Below are positions 1 to 9,193 of a stretch of DNA of 64,000 bases, piece after piece. The translations under genes were made by a program, and so were the position numbers. The DNA is from G963677085 sp963677085. Lineage in GTDB: Bacteria > Planctomycetota > Planctomycetia > Pirellulales > Thermoguttaceae. A model generated the notes under the pieces. That model did not search any database. It saw nothing but the letters and a program-made list of their open reading frames with translations, and was not told the DNA's origin. How positions within the stretch are numbered: position 1 is the stretch's first letter; every line of letters starts with the position of its first letter. The stretch is taken from NCBI GenBank assembly GCA_963677085.2, contig CAXXFH010000004.1, positions 1,984,001-2,048,000 of the forward strand, in the 5' to 3' direction.

Positions 1-2
1 AA

Positions 3-620
3 CTGGCGTGCGAGGTTACCGGCCAAAAAGACGAAACCCTGGAACAAGGGGCCATCCACTCGGCGCTTTCGTTGCTAGAGAAATTCCATGTCGATGTGAG
101 CCACGCACGGATCGTTTCCGAACTGACCGTCCGTTTGTTCGACGAATTACAGGCCGACCATGGTCTGACACCGCGGCACCGGTTACTGCTGCGAATTGCC
201 GCCTTGCTACATGAAATAGGCAGCGTGGTCAGCCCCCGTGCCCATCACAAGCACAGCTACTACCTGATTGCCAACTCGGAGATTTTTGGGCTCAACCGCG
301 ACGAGATCGAGTTGGTCGCGCTGATCGCCCGCTACCATCGACGCAGCCCGCCCAAACCGTCGCATGCCGAGTACATGACGCTCTCGCGGCCCAGCCGAGT
401 GTTGGTCAACAAGATGGCCGCCATCCTGCGCATGGCCGACGCCCTGGCCCGAGGCCACCTCACTCGGGTGTCAGATCTGCAATTCGAACGCCAGGGCGAC
501 GACATGACGATCTTCGTTCCCGGCGGGAGCAACTTCCTGCTGGAACAACGGGCAATCGCCGTCAAAGGCGACTTATTCGAAGACATCTACGGAATCAAGG
601 TCCACCTGGAGGAACGGTAG
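3..620 (+). CDS. ppx: Exopolyphosphatase (Ppx/GppA), C-terminal HD-like part, 5' truncated
   Basis: The reading frame is open from the window edge, so the start and the N-terminal ASKHA ATPase domains lie outside. What remains (about 205 codons) is the C-terminal HD-type helical domain of Ppx/GppA phosphatases: a LLHEIG motif is followed by the histidine-rich HHKHSYYLI stretch, which in this family corresponds to the conserved HRHSAYL segment. Ppx hydrolyses terminal phosphates of polyphosphate (GppA prefers pppGpp); the fragment alone does not separate the two. The gene ends about 90 bp before ppk1 on the same strand. This pairing of polyphosphate breakdown and synthesis is common and supports the Ppx reading. 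Confidence 0.8.
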   Translation: MACEVTGQKDETLEQGAIHSALSLLEKFHVDVSHARIVSELTVRLFDELQADHGLTPRHRLLLRIAALLHEIGSVVSPRAHHKHSYYLIANSEIFGLNRDEIELVALIARYHRRSPPKPSHAEYMTLSRPSRVLVNKMAAILRMADALARGHLTRVSDLQFERQGDDMTIFVPGGSNFLLEQRAIAVKGDLFEDIYGIKVHLEER

Positions 621-712
621 AAGTTCTTCTTTTTTCTTCGTGTTCTTCATTCACTTCATGGTTTCCCTTTGCTTGAAATCGCACGAAACCATCCCGTTCA
701 TCCCGTCGAATT

Positions 713-2863
713 ATGTCTGTTAAGGACAACGAAACCCGAATGACGAAAGACATGGCCAAGAACCGCTTGAAATCACCCGACTTGTACATCAACCGGGAAC
801 TCGGCTGGCTGGAATTCAACGACCGGGTTCTGCAGGAAGGTCTCTCGGACCACTTGCCCCTGCTGGAGCGGCTGAAATTCCTGGCCATCGTCAGCTCGAA
901 CCTCGATGAGTTCTTCCTCGTGCGAGTAGCGGGGCTCGTGCAACAACGGGCCGCCGGGGTGCGGTCGACCGACCCGGCCGGACTCAACCCGGCCGAGCAA
1001 CTGAAGCATATTTCCCAACGCGCACACCGCATGGTGGCCGAGCAAACGGCCGGCATCCACAAAGTACTTAACGAACTCTCGACACACGGCCTGCACCTGC
1101 TGCCACGTAGCGAGTGGACCGAGCAGCAGAAGCGTTATCTCGACGCCCACTTCATTCGGCAAATCCATCCCATCCTCACCCCCTTGGCGTTGGAAGACCT
1201 CAACCCCATCCCCTTGCTGCCGTCGCTGCAATTGCACGTGGCCGCCGTGTTGGCCATCGAGGAAGAGGGCCAAACCAAAGAGAAGATTGTTGCCGTTCCG
1301 GTTCCCAGCCAGTTGCCGCGATTCATCGACGTCTCCAGCGACGGCGAAGTCCATCTTGCCCAACAGGAAGATGTCATCGCCGCCAACCTGCCGGCCCTGT
1401 TTCCCGGTGCCGAAGTACTGGCCACGGCCTGCTTCCGTATCATTCGCGACGCCGACGTGACCGTGACCGACGACGATGCTGGCGACCTCTTGCAGGTTAT
1501 CGAGGAGGCCGTCGTCGATCGGCGCCGTCGGGCTGCCGTGCGGTTGAGCATCTCGGCCAACGCCGACCAACGCATCGAATCCTGGCTCACCAACTGGCTC
1601 GATCTGCAAGACGACGACGTCTACGAAATCGAGGGCCTGCTGGACGCCTCTTCGCTGTGGGAAATCGTCGGCCGCCCGGGCTTCGACGATCTGAAAATCC
1701 CCGACTGGACGCCCCAACCTCCACGCGACTTGCTCGGCACGGAAGATCTCTGGGAAGCCATCCAGGATCGTGACGTGTTGCTGTTCCATCCCTACGAGAG
1801 CTTCGATCCGGTCGTGCAACTCGTGGAACAGGCCTCGGAAGATCCCGACGTGCTGGCCATCAAACAAACGCTCTACCGCACCAGCGGCGACTCGCCGATC
1901 ATCCGCGCCTTGGAACAAGCGGCCGAAAACGGCAAAGAAGTGACGGTGCTCGTCGAACTGAAAGCCCGCTTCGACGAAGCCCGCAATGTGAACTGGGCCC
2001 GGCGACTGGAAGACGCCGGCTGCCATGTGATCTACGGCGTGGCCGGTTTCAAAACCCACGCCAAAGCGCTGTTGATCGTGCGACGCGAGTTGCAGCGGAT
2101 TCGCCGCTATGTTCACCTGGCCACGGGCAACTACAACGACAAAACAGCCAAGCTCTACAGCGACATGGGGCTGATGACCAGCAATCGCGATATCGCAGCC
2201 GACGTGGCTGCGTTCTTCAACCTTTTAACCGGCTACAGCGAAACGGTGGGCTGGTCGAAGCTGGTGATCGCTCCCACGGGATTGAAACAACGTTTCATCG
2301 ACTTGATCGACCGTGAGATCCAAGCCTCGACACCCGACCGGCCGGGCCTGATCATGGCCAAGGTCAACTCGCTGCAAGATCCCGACATCATCCAGGCCTT
2401 GTATCGGGCGAGCCAGGCAGGGGTGAAAATCATGCTCAACATCCGCGGCCTCTGCTGCCTGCGTCCCGGGGTGGCCGGCGTGTCGGAAAACATCGAGGTC
2501 ACCTCGATCATCGACCGCTACCTGGAACACGCGCGGATCTTCTACTTCCGCAACGGAGGGCACGAAGAGGTGTATTGTTCGAGTGCCGACTGGATGCGGC
2601 GCAACCTGGAGAAGCGGCTGGAAATCATGTTCCCGATCATCGACCCCGGTGTGCGCCGTCGGGCGATCAGCATTCTCAACACCTTTTTCGCCGACAACGT
2701 CCAAGCCCGCCGCCTGCGCTCCGACGGCACGTACGAGCGTGTGCCGACCAAGGGCCAACGCATCCGGGCCCAAGAGACATTCTACAAAGACGCCGTCGAA
2801 GCCGTCCGCACGGCAGAAAAAGCCTCGTTGCAGTTTCGGCCGTTGACGAAACCGAAGGATTAG
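713..2863 (+). CDS. ppk1: Polyphosphate kinase 1
   Basis: PPK1 makes polyphosphate reversibly from ATP through a phosphohistidine intermediate. The 716-residue product has the usual length and layout: an N-terminal helical domain beginning near LYINRELGWLEFN, a head domain, and two phospholipase D-like C-terminal domains. His449 in FKTHAKALL matches the autophosphorylated histidine (His435 in E. coli), and His606 in YLEHARIFYF matches the second essential histidine (His592). HLATGNYN and SSADWMRRNLEKR are also family signatures. ATG at 713 gives the longest form; ATGs at codons 10 and 14 are possible. The ppx gene lies just upstream on the same strand. Confidence 0.95.
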   Translation: MSVKDNETRMTKDMAKNRLKSPDLYINRELGWLEFNDRVLQEGLSDHLPLLERLKFLAIVSSNLDEFFLVRVAGLVQQRAAGVRSTDPAGLNPAEQLKHISQRAHRMVAEQTAGIHKVLNELSTHGLHLLPRSEWTEQQKRYLDAHFIRQIHPILTPLALEDLNPIPLLPSLQLHVAAVLAIEEEGQTKEKIVAVPVPSQLPRFIDVSSDGEVHLAQQEDVIAANLPALFPGAEVLATACFRIIRDADVTVTDDDAGDLLQVIEEAVVDRRRRAAVRLSISANADQRIESWLTNWLDLQDDDVYEIEGLLDASSLWEIVGRPGFDDLKIPDWTPQPPRDLLGTEDLWEAIQDRDVLLFHPYESFDPVVQLVEQASEDPDVLAIKQTLYRTSGDSPIIRALEQAAENGKEVTVLVELKARFDEARNVNWARRLEDAGCHVIYGVAGFKTHAKALLIVRRELQRIRRYVHLATGNYNDKTAKLYSDMGLMTSNRDIAADVAAFFNLLTGYSETVGWSKLVIAPTGLKQRFIDLIDREIQASTPDRPGLIMAKVNSLQDPDIIQALYRASQAGVKIMLNIRGLCCLRPGVAGVSENIEVTSIIDRYLEHARIFYFRNGGHEEVYCSSADWMRRNLEKRLEIMFPIIDPGVRRRAISILNTFFADNVQARRLRSDGTYERVPTKGQRIRAQETFYKDAVEAVRTAEKASLQFRPLTKPKD

Positions 2864-2871
2864 GAAAACCA

Positions 2872-2940
2872 GGGGTCAACTCTTGACACTTGACACTCGC
2901 GGCATTAGGCCGCGAGTGTCAAGTGTCAAGAGTTGACCCC
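2872..2940. repeat. Perfect 32-bp inverted repeat downstream of ppk1
   Basis: Bases 2872-2903 are the exact reverse complement of 2909-2940, with a 5-base loop (ATTAG). It starts 9 bp after the ppk1 stop codon and has no T-run, so it is not a textbook intrinsic terminator, although the transcript would fold into a very long hairpin. It lies between two convergent genes. Confidence 0.95.
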
Positions 2941-2972
2941 GATGCCCGATACCCCCGATACCACTTTCTAAC

Positions 2973-3005
2973 AAAAAAGCCTCCCGACCGCCATCGGGAG
3001 GCTTT
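2973..3005 (-). terminator. Rho-independent terminator of the sigma factor gene
   Basis: On the minus strand a 10-bp GC-rich stem (2994-3003 pairing with 2978-2987, six-base loop) is followed by a run of six Ts (complement of 2973-2978). It sits about 85 bp after the stop codon of the minus-strand sigma-70 gene, as expected for its terminator. Confidence 0.85.
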
Positions 3006-3086
3006 CGCACTGAAGTCCGTAAAGGGATAAAATCTCTTTCTCGCATCGCGATAGTTGTCATGGCTTGGGCAGGGCGCCCAACACGG

Positions 3087-4748
3087 TTATCGCACTTGGT
3101 AATTGTCGACCACGGCGCCGTTGCCATTGGACGTAACCGGCGGTTCGATCGGAGCGACGATGGGGCGCTCGATGAAGCTCGACAGTTGCCGTGCCCGAAC
3201 CGGATGCTGCAACGCCCGAACCGCTTTGGTCTCGATCTGCCGCACACGTTCCCGGGTGACGGAGAAGATCTTGCCCACCTCTTCCAGCGTATAAGCATAG
3301 CCGTCGGCCAAACCGTATCGCAGGCGAATGATCTCTCGCTCGCGATAGTCGAGTGCTTCCAGGACGTCGGCAATGCGAGCCTTGAGGCTGTCCTGATTCA
3401 TTTCATACAACGGATCGTCTTCGCGGTAGTCTTCCAGGAACTCGCCGAAGTAGGTGTCGTCGTGGTCGCCCACCGGCTGGTCCAGCGAGAGCGGCTGCTT
3501 GTTCATCCGCATCACGCAGGCGGCCTCTTCGACCGAAAGCCCGGCGGCTTCCGCCGTCTCTTCGACCGACGGCTCCACGCCGTTTTGTTGCAACAGTTCG
3601 CGAGTGATGTTGCGAACCTTGCTCATGGTTTCGATCATATGCACGGGCACGCGGATCGTGCGGCTTTGGTCGGCAATCGCCCGGGTGATGGCTTGACGAA
3701 TCCACCACGTGGCGTAGGTCGAGAACTTGTAGCCCCGGGCGTGTTCGAACTTGTCGACCGCCCGCATCAGGCCCGTGTTGCCCTCTTGGATCAAGTCGAG
3801 GAAGCTCAGACCCCGGTTGCGGTAGCGTTTGGCGATCGAGACGACCAACCGCAGGTTGCCGGCCGAGAGGGCTCGTTTGGCCGCTTCATACTCGCTGAGC
3901 AACTTGGTGGTCTGCTCGATGCGGCGACGCAACGTGGCCGGACTCTCGAAGGTAATCCGCATCAGGTAGCATAGTTCCTTGCGGAGCTTGGCCACTTCGT
4001 CGGCACAGTCGCGGTGGGATTTTAGCTCACTGATTTGCGTGCGGATGTCGTCCATCCGGTCGCAGATCTGCTTGAGCGTTTCCAACAGCGGTTGCAGGCG
4101 TTGGGTCCGCAGACCGAGTTCTTCAATCAGCCGCACCGCCCGCCCGCGACGCCGAACCAGCCGTTGCCAAGCCGCTTGACGCTCTGTCTTGCAGCGATGG
4201 CAATTGACCGCGATCACGAAATCGCGCTTGTTGCGGTCCAGCAGATGGTGCAGCGTTTCCAGGTTCGGCTGCAGGAGCTTCATCAGCCGTTTCTTTTCTC
4301 GGACGTTGATCACCGAGACTTCAATCGTGCGATCGAGTCGCAGCTTGCCGTCGCGGATGTTCTCCAGCAGGTTGATGGCCGCCTGGAGCACGTAATCGGT
4401 GGCCAGCATGCTGAAACGGAAGCGTCGCCGGGCACGTTCGATGCGCTTTGCCGCAGCAATTTCCTCCGCCCGACTCAGCAACGGAATCTCGCCCATCTGC
4501 ATCAGGTAGATGCGAACCGGGTCCTCGATTTGATCGTCTTCCCCGGTGTTCTGCATGCCCGAGTCGAGCTCGTCGTCGTCGAAGTCGTCCTCCGCCTGAA
4601 CATCCTCCTCGAATTGGCAATCGTCATCCTGGGAAACGACGCCATCGCGATCGGTGTCATCGGCAATGTTTCGGCTTTTCATCTGGCGACGAACGGTCTT
4701 CTTCGGGGCGGATTTGCGGGTGATTTTCGACGCGGCGATTTTGGACAC
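3087..4748 (-). CDS. rpoD: RNA polymerase sigma-70 factor, primary (RpoD/SigA) type
   Basis: A 553-residue sigma factor. After a lysine-rich then acidic N-terminus, region 1.2 is at about residues 75-105 (DPVRIYLMQMG). A long non-conserved region rich in Arg and Lys fills about 110-285. Region 2 covers about 290-365 (DLIQEGNTGLMRAV, FSTYATWWIRQA), then region 3, and region 4 near the C-terminus (REREIIRLRYGL, then the helix-turn-helix VTRERVRQIE). The complete set of regions plus a non-conserved insert marks a group 1 factor. The N-terminus lacks an obvious region 1.1, and about 37 residues trail region 4. A group 2 factor is the alternative. It converges on ppk1 and ends at a terminator. Confidence 0.88.
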   Translation of the reverse strand: MSKIAASKITRKSAPKKTVRRQMKSRNIADDTDRDGVVSQDDDCQFEEDVQAEDDFDDDELDSGMQNTGEDDQIEDPVRIYLMQMGEIPLLSRAEEIAAAKRIERARRRFRFSMLATDYVLQAAINLLENIRDGKLRLDRTIEVSVINVREKKRLMKLLQPNLETLHHLLDRNKRDFVIAVNCHRCKTERQAAWQRLVRRRGRAVRLIEELGLRTQRLQPLLETLKQICDRMDDIRTQISELKSHRDCADEVAKLRKELCYLMRITFESPATLRRRIEQTTKLLSEYEAAKRALSAGNLRLVVSIAKRYRNRGLSFLDLIQEGNTGLMRAVDKFEHARGYKFSTYATWWIRQAITRAIADQSRTIRVPVHMIETMSKVRNITRELLQQNGVEPSVEETAEAAGLSVEEAACVMRMNKQPLSLDQPVGDHDDTYFGEFLEDYREDDPLYEMNQDSLKARIADVLEALDYREREIIRLRYGLADGYAYTLEEVGKIFSVTRERVRQIETKAVRALQHPVRARQLSSFIERPIVAPIEPPVTSNGNGAVVDNYQVR

Positions 4749-5300
4749 GGCGGTTTCCTCGCGAGTGCAGGAGTTGGGCTCTAACGGCCAACTGGCGGTT
4801 CAGTGCGGCAATCGCTCTGAATGCAGTTCCGGTGCCAATACCTCGCAGAAGCCCGAGAAAACACACGTAACCCCTCACTAAACAACGACTTACAGAGACA
4901 ACAGGCCCGCCGAACCTGCACCCGAAACATCGGGTACGTTGGGTAAACGCATCACGCGCTACCGTGGGTTGTCGCTTTTCGGAAGCACCGCAGCCTCACG
5001 ACACCCGAGGCACCCCAGACCACCCGGTCACCCAAGGCCACCCGGCAACCAAAAAACGACGCAAATCACACAAAACCTACAAACCACGTCTAATCCGCAA
5101 AGATAGCAACCCGCCTAGACATGTCAATGGGGGAAGACAGAGAATTTCGGAGACATAGATGGCCACATCAGCTCTACAGAGGGGGAAATGGCGCCGGCGA
5201 CGAGATGCCGGGCAATGCGTAGGCATGGAACTGCTAAACGGGTGGGGCGTCTCGGCCGCTGCGGCTGGATCCCTCGCCGCTAATCCCTCGTCTCGCGCCC
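4749..5300. other. Gene-free stretch upstream of the sigma factor gene
   Basis: About 550 bp with no convincing coding frame. It should hold the minus-strand promoter of the sigma factor gene near 4750-4900, but I cannot pick -35/-10 boxes with confidence. The end near 5270-5310 carries a CCCTCG/CCCTAC-type pyrimidine tract that recurs at other gene ends in this window. Confidence 0.5.
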
Positions 5301-6749
5301 CTACTCCAAAAAGTCGTCCTCCACACTCTGGTTTCGGTAAAGCGGCTGCTGGCGGTAGTAGATCTCCAAGGTCATGGCGGCCAGGGCCGTGAAGAAGAGA
5401 CGCCCACCTCGTTCGGCGTGATGATGCTTAAAAGACCAACTGCCCGTCTCGTGACCTGCTTGAGCCTGTGAGCCAACTAGTTGCGGTCGCAACACGCTAT
5501 CCCACCGGCGCCAAAGGGGACCACCCCAGTGGTGCATTACCTGGGTGGCGTAGTAGTTGTAATACATGTCGTTGGCGGACGGTCCTTGTTCGTCGATCCA
5601 TTGCACACCACGTTCGAGTGCCGGATGGTCCTTCTTCCAACCCAGATACATCCGGCACAACAGCCCAATAGCCGTGGTGGCCGGGCTGCCGCGGCCCGTG
5701 TCGGTGTAGCCATATCGGGCACCGCTTTCATACTGCACGGTGTCGAGATAACGCATGGCCTTCTGCATGGTGACGGTCGGAACGCGAAGATAGCCCAAGT
5801 AACCGCTCTTCAGTGCCATGATCTGCCAACCCACCACCGAGGTATCGCCCCGCTGCCGCGGCTCGTAACGCCATCCACCGCCCACAGGATCTTGCGCGTA
5901 GCAGATGAAGTTGACCGCCTGCTGCGACGGCAGGTAGAGTTGCCGATCGTGGGTCATGGCGTAGGCCTCACACAGGGTGATTGAGGCCAGGCCGTGGGAA
6001 TACATCCGTCCACCCGGTTCGTTGAGTGCGCCGCCGTGGGGATCGACCTTCATCCGTCCCACCAGGAAGTACAGCCCTCGCTTGACCGTCTGGCGGTATT
6101 GACCCTTCCCATGCGTTTGCCCTGCACCGAGAAACGGTAGCAGAGCCATGGCGGTAGCCGCCGAGCGTGCTTCACTCAGCGTGCCTGGGTTACGGCACTG
6201 CCCATGACACTCGGGGTGCATCGCATGATGAAAACTCCAGCCGCCGTCGGGCATTTGATGCTGGGCCAACCATTTCAACGCCAAGGCCACCGCACGCCCT
6301 TCCGGTGTGCCGCGGTGATCGTCGAAGCCCTTGTCGCGATCCTGAATGCGCTGCGTTCCATTGCTGCCGGGGACACGATCCAAGGGGTCGTCGCCCCTGG
6401 GCAATCCTCCATCGATCGGATCCAGCCTGACGTTGCTGGGAAAATCATCGTGGACGAATATCGCCCCCTCGTCAAATCCGTCCGCATTCCATTGTGGCGG
6501 GGCCGGCGCTGCCACGTATATATGCGGGTCCAACCTAATCTTCCTCGAGGGCGGAGCACTGCCCCAGTCCTCCGTGGTCAAGTCGTCGATCGGTCCCATG
6601 AGAATCGTCCTGCCGGTCGACTCAACGATTTCCGGCATGGTCAGCATGGCCAGTACCAGGAGCAAAATCATGTGGAAGACCATGCTGGTAAGCCAACTGG
6701 GGCTTTCGTGTAGCAATCGATGGATTCGCCGCGATGCGATGGTGTTCAT
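5301..6749 (-). CDS. Membrane-anchored toroid-repeat protein (squalene cyclase/prenyltransferase-like), paralogue 1
   Basis: The ATG at 6749 is preferred because the sequence before it reads AAGGAGAGAGAG, a strong ribosome binding site; the frame stays open further upstream. The 482-residue product begins with basic residues and one membrane helix at about 19-38 (SWLTSMVFHMILLLVLAML). A short linker leads to an alpha/alpha-toroid domain with repeated GGW-type motifs (PDGGWSFHHA, GGGWRYEPRQ). Close to the first repeat is a conserved CHGQCRNPG motif found in all four neighbouring paralogues. The fold resembles squalene cyclases and protein prenyltransferases, but I see no catalytic DxDD motif, so enzyme activity is doubtful. 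Function unknown. Confidence 0.8.
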   Translation of the reverse strand: MNTIASRRIHRLLHESPSWLTSMVFHMILLLVLAMLTMPEIVESTGRTILMGPIDDLTTEDWGSAPPSRKIRLDPHIYVAAPAPPQWNADGFDEGAIFVHDDFPSNVRLDPIDGGLPRGDDPLDRVPGSNGTQRIQDRDKGFDDHRGTPEGRAVALALKWLAQHQMPDGGWSFHHAMHPECHGQCRNPGTLSEARSAATAMALLPFLGAGQTHGKGQYRQTVKRGLYFLVGRMKVDPHGGALNEPGGRMYSHGLASITLCEAYAMTHDRQLYLPSQQAVNFICYAQDPVGGGWRYEPRQRGDTSVVGWQIMALKSGYLGYLRVPTVTMQKAMRYLDTVQYESGARYGYTDTGRGSPATTAIGLLCRMYLGWKKDHPALERGVQWIDEQGPSANDMYYNYYATQVMHHWGGPLWRRWDSVLRPQLVGSQAQAGHETGSWSFKHHHAERGGRLFFTALAAMTLEIYYRQQPLYRNQSVEDDFLE

Positions 6750-7100
6750 GGCTCTCTCTCCTTGACCTAACGAGGGCCTTCGGCGCGCACCTTCAGCGCA
6801 GAAGTGACAAGGGGAATTGGCGCCCTGAAAACGACGCCGCAGAGACACGCTGCCTACGATCGACGTGCGTCCAAAAACATTGACCGCACGCACGGGATTG
6901 AATTAAGTCGCTCAACACGCTTGTGCCGCGGTGTTGTCGGCAACCACACTATTGATCGCGACGTGCGGAGTAAACTATTGCATCCGCGCGAAAAGAATTT
7001 ACCCCAAATGGTCGAACGCGAACGGGGGAGTGCTGCGAAGCCGCGAAGCGGTAGGTATTCTTTTGCTGTATACTGCTCGCCCCTCGTCCCTCACCCCTTC
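6750..7100. other. Gap between toroid paralogues 1 and 2
   Basis: About 350 bp without a credible gene. The part near 6750-6900 presumably carries the promoter of paralogue 1; no clear boxes are visible. The part near 7075-7100 is pyrimidine rich (CCCCTCGTCCCTCACCCC) and runs up to the stop codon of paralogue 2. Confidence 0.4.
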
Positions 7101-9059
7101 TCAGAACCCCGTCTCGACCGTCGACTCTCGATACAACGGCATGTAGCGATAGTAGACTTCGAGGATCATTACGGCCATGGCCGTATTATAAAGTCGGCCG
7201 CCCTGGTCGCCGTAGCCGCCGGCGAAGTACCAGCTTCCCGACTCATGGCCCGCGGTGGCTTGTGTCGCGATGAGATGCTCGCGTACCTCTTCATTCCATC
7301 GGTCCCAAAATGGACCTTCCCAGTGTCGAAGCACTTGGGTAGCGTAGTAGTTGTGGTAGAGGTTGTCTTCCGTCGGGCCCCAATCGCTGAGGAACTCTAC
7401 GCCACGGTTCAGGGCAAAGCTGGTTCGCGGCCAACCGGCATACATTCGCATCAACAGACCGATCGCCGTGGTAGTTTTGCGCGGCCGAGGATCCATATAG
7501 CCGTATTGCGCGCCATCGTATGACTGCACGCTGGTAAGAAATCGCTGGGCCATGTGGATCGTCGGCGAAGGGATGGTCAACCCGGCCATGTAACCGCTCT
7601 TCAGGGCCATCAATTGCCAGCCGGTCACCGTGGTGTCGCCCGGCTCGTGCGGCCGATAGCGCCAACCACCGCCCTTAGGGTCCTGGGCGAAGACGATGTA
7701 GTCGATCGCTTTTTGCGCAAACGGCTTCAGCGTTTCGTCTTTAGTCATCCCATAGGCCTCGCACAGGGCAATAGTGGCAATACCCTGGGCATACATGGTG
7801 CCTTCCTGAAGATCGAAACCATGTTCGGTCATCATGGCTTTCTGTTTCAGATAATAAAGCCCTCGCTTGACATCTTCCTGATAGGGTCCGTCGGCGTGGG
7901 TATAGCCGGCGCCTAGAAACGGCAGCAAGGCCAGGCCGGTTGCAGCCGTCGTGCTCGACTCCTTGCCCGGGTTGCGACACAGTCCTTTGCAGCGGCTCTT
8001 CGTGTGGTCGAAATTCCAGCTACCGTCATCGCGTTGATGGGCCACAAGCCAGCGCAGCCCCATCTCCACAGCGCGTTCGCTTTGCCGGGTCCCTCCGCCC
8101 GACTGCACCAAATTAGCCCGAGTCTGGGGTCCGCGGCCGTCGAGCCCTCCGCGTCCCACGGCCGTCGGGGTGCGCAACATCATGTCGGCCGGTGTGAGCG
8201 ACTGCGACGTAACCGCCTCGGTTTGTGCGCCGCTTTTTTCGCGGCTCGTGTCGCCGGGATGCGTGATGTCGATCTCGACCACATCCACACTGTCGGCTGC
8301 CGCCATGCCGTGAAGCAACGAAAACTGCTCCGAAGGATCGGGCTGCGCCGGATCGTCGTCGCGCGAATCGAGCGGAATGGGCACACTGATGTCGCCCACC
8401 AGACCGTCAAACAAACCCGTGGGCTTGTCGGCCTCGATCATCAGCGCCAGAGCAAAAAGCAGTCCCAGGTGAAACAGGAAGCTGGCGTTGAAGCTGATCG
8501 AGGAACGCCCCAACACGAACCTTCGCCAGCACGGCATGTCGGGTGGAGAAATGTCGTCATCGGAGATCGCCGGCGGCGATGACGACGACTCAGCCACCGG
8601 CGGAGGTGGCAGCAAGCGAACGCGTCGCGAGACCGGCGCCCCGTCCTGCTTCGACGGGCGTTCCGGCGGCGTTACATCGACGCCATCACCGGCGGCGTCG
8701 CTGTCTGCTGCATCGCTGCCTGCTACATCACAGTCTGCTGCGGCCACTTCGTTGACGACAGGGTCGTCCCCGGAGTGGCTGCCTTGCGTGTCGTGCTGGG
8801 TTTGCCTCCCCTCGGCGCGGATCGCGGCCTGGGCCAAATCCGGTTCGTCAGACGAGGTGGCAAGCGAGTCCGACACGGTCGGCTCCCCAGGGAAGTTTGG
8901 CCGGCTCTTGCGCGGCGTAAGATGGGCCAAGGACGGGACTTTTCGGAGCGATTTCAAAACCCGTTCTTGGGTTCGCACATCGGCTGAACGAACGACCTCG
9001 ACGCCGGTTTTGAACGCTTTCTTCCAATTATAGCCCCGAATGCCGTTCACCGAGGCCAA
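7101..9059 (-). CDS. Membrane-anchored toroid-repeat protein, paralogue 2 with long N-terminal extension
   Basis: Same family as its neighbours, but with about 185 extra N-terminal residues of low complexity (Asp/Ala/Ser-rich around 100-130, proline-rich around 150-175) before the single membrane helix at about 188-208. The toroid domain follows, with the shared motif as CKGLCRNPG and repeats such as DDGSWNFDH and GGGWRYRPHE. The frame opens with TTG at 9059 and no clear ribosome binding site; a GTG three codons in is an alternative, so the start is uncertain. The extension is encoded by short DNA repeats (CTGCTGCATCGCTGCC-like, near 8695-8745). Function unknown; a cell-envelope role is possible because of the membrane anchor. 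Confidence 0.75.
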   Translation of the reverse strand: MASVNGIRGYNWKKAFKTGVEVVRSADVRTQERVLKSLRKVPSLAHLTPRKSRPNFPGEPTVSDSLATSSDEPDLAQAAIRAEGRQTQHDTQGSHSGDDPVVNEVAAADCDVAGSDAADSDAAGDGVDVTPPERPSKQDGAPVSRRVRLLPPPPVAESSSSPPAISDDDISPPDMPCWRRFVLGRSSISFNASFLFHLGLLFALALMIEADKPTGLFDGLVGDISVPIPLDSRDDDPAQPDPSEQFSLLHGMAAADSVDVVEIDITHPGDTSREKSGAQTEAVTSQSLTPADMMLRTPTAVGRGGLDGRGPQTRANLVQSGGGTRQSERAVEMGLRWLVAHQRDDGSWNFDHTKSRCKGLCRNPGKESSTTAATGLALLPFLGAGYTHADGPYQEDVKRGLYYLKQKAMMTEHGFDLQEGTMYAQGIATIALCEAYGMTKDETLKPFAQKAIDYIVFAQDPKGGGWRYRPHEPGDTTVTGWQLMALKSGYMAGLTIPSPTIHMAQRFLTSVQSYDGAQYGYMDPRPRKTTTAIGLLMRMYAGWPRTSFALNRGVEFLSDWGPTEDNLYHNYYATQVLRHWEGPFWDRWNEEVREHLIATQATAGHESGSWYFAGGYGDQGGRLYNTAMAVMILEVYYRYMPLYRESTVETGF

Positions 9060-9193
9060 GAACCGTCACATTGGGGGGGATTAGTGGCGACAAATCCCCA
9101 AAAAAGGCCCGCACCCTTGCCCGATGCAGGCCCGAATTGGCCCATGAGGCCAACGGAAGATGATTATCACTCAAGCAAAGCGCCACAACTTCG

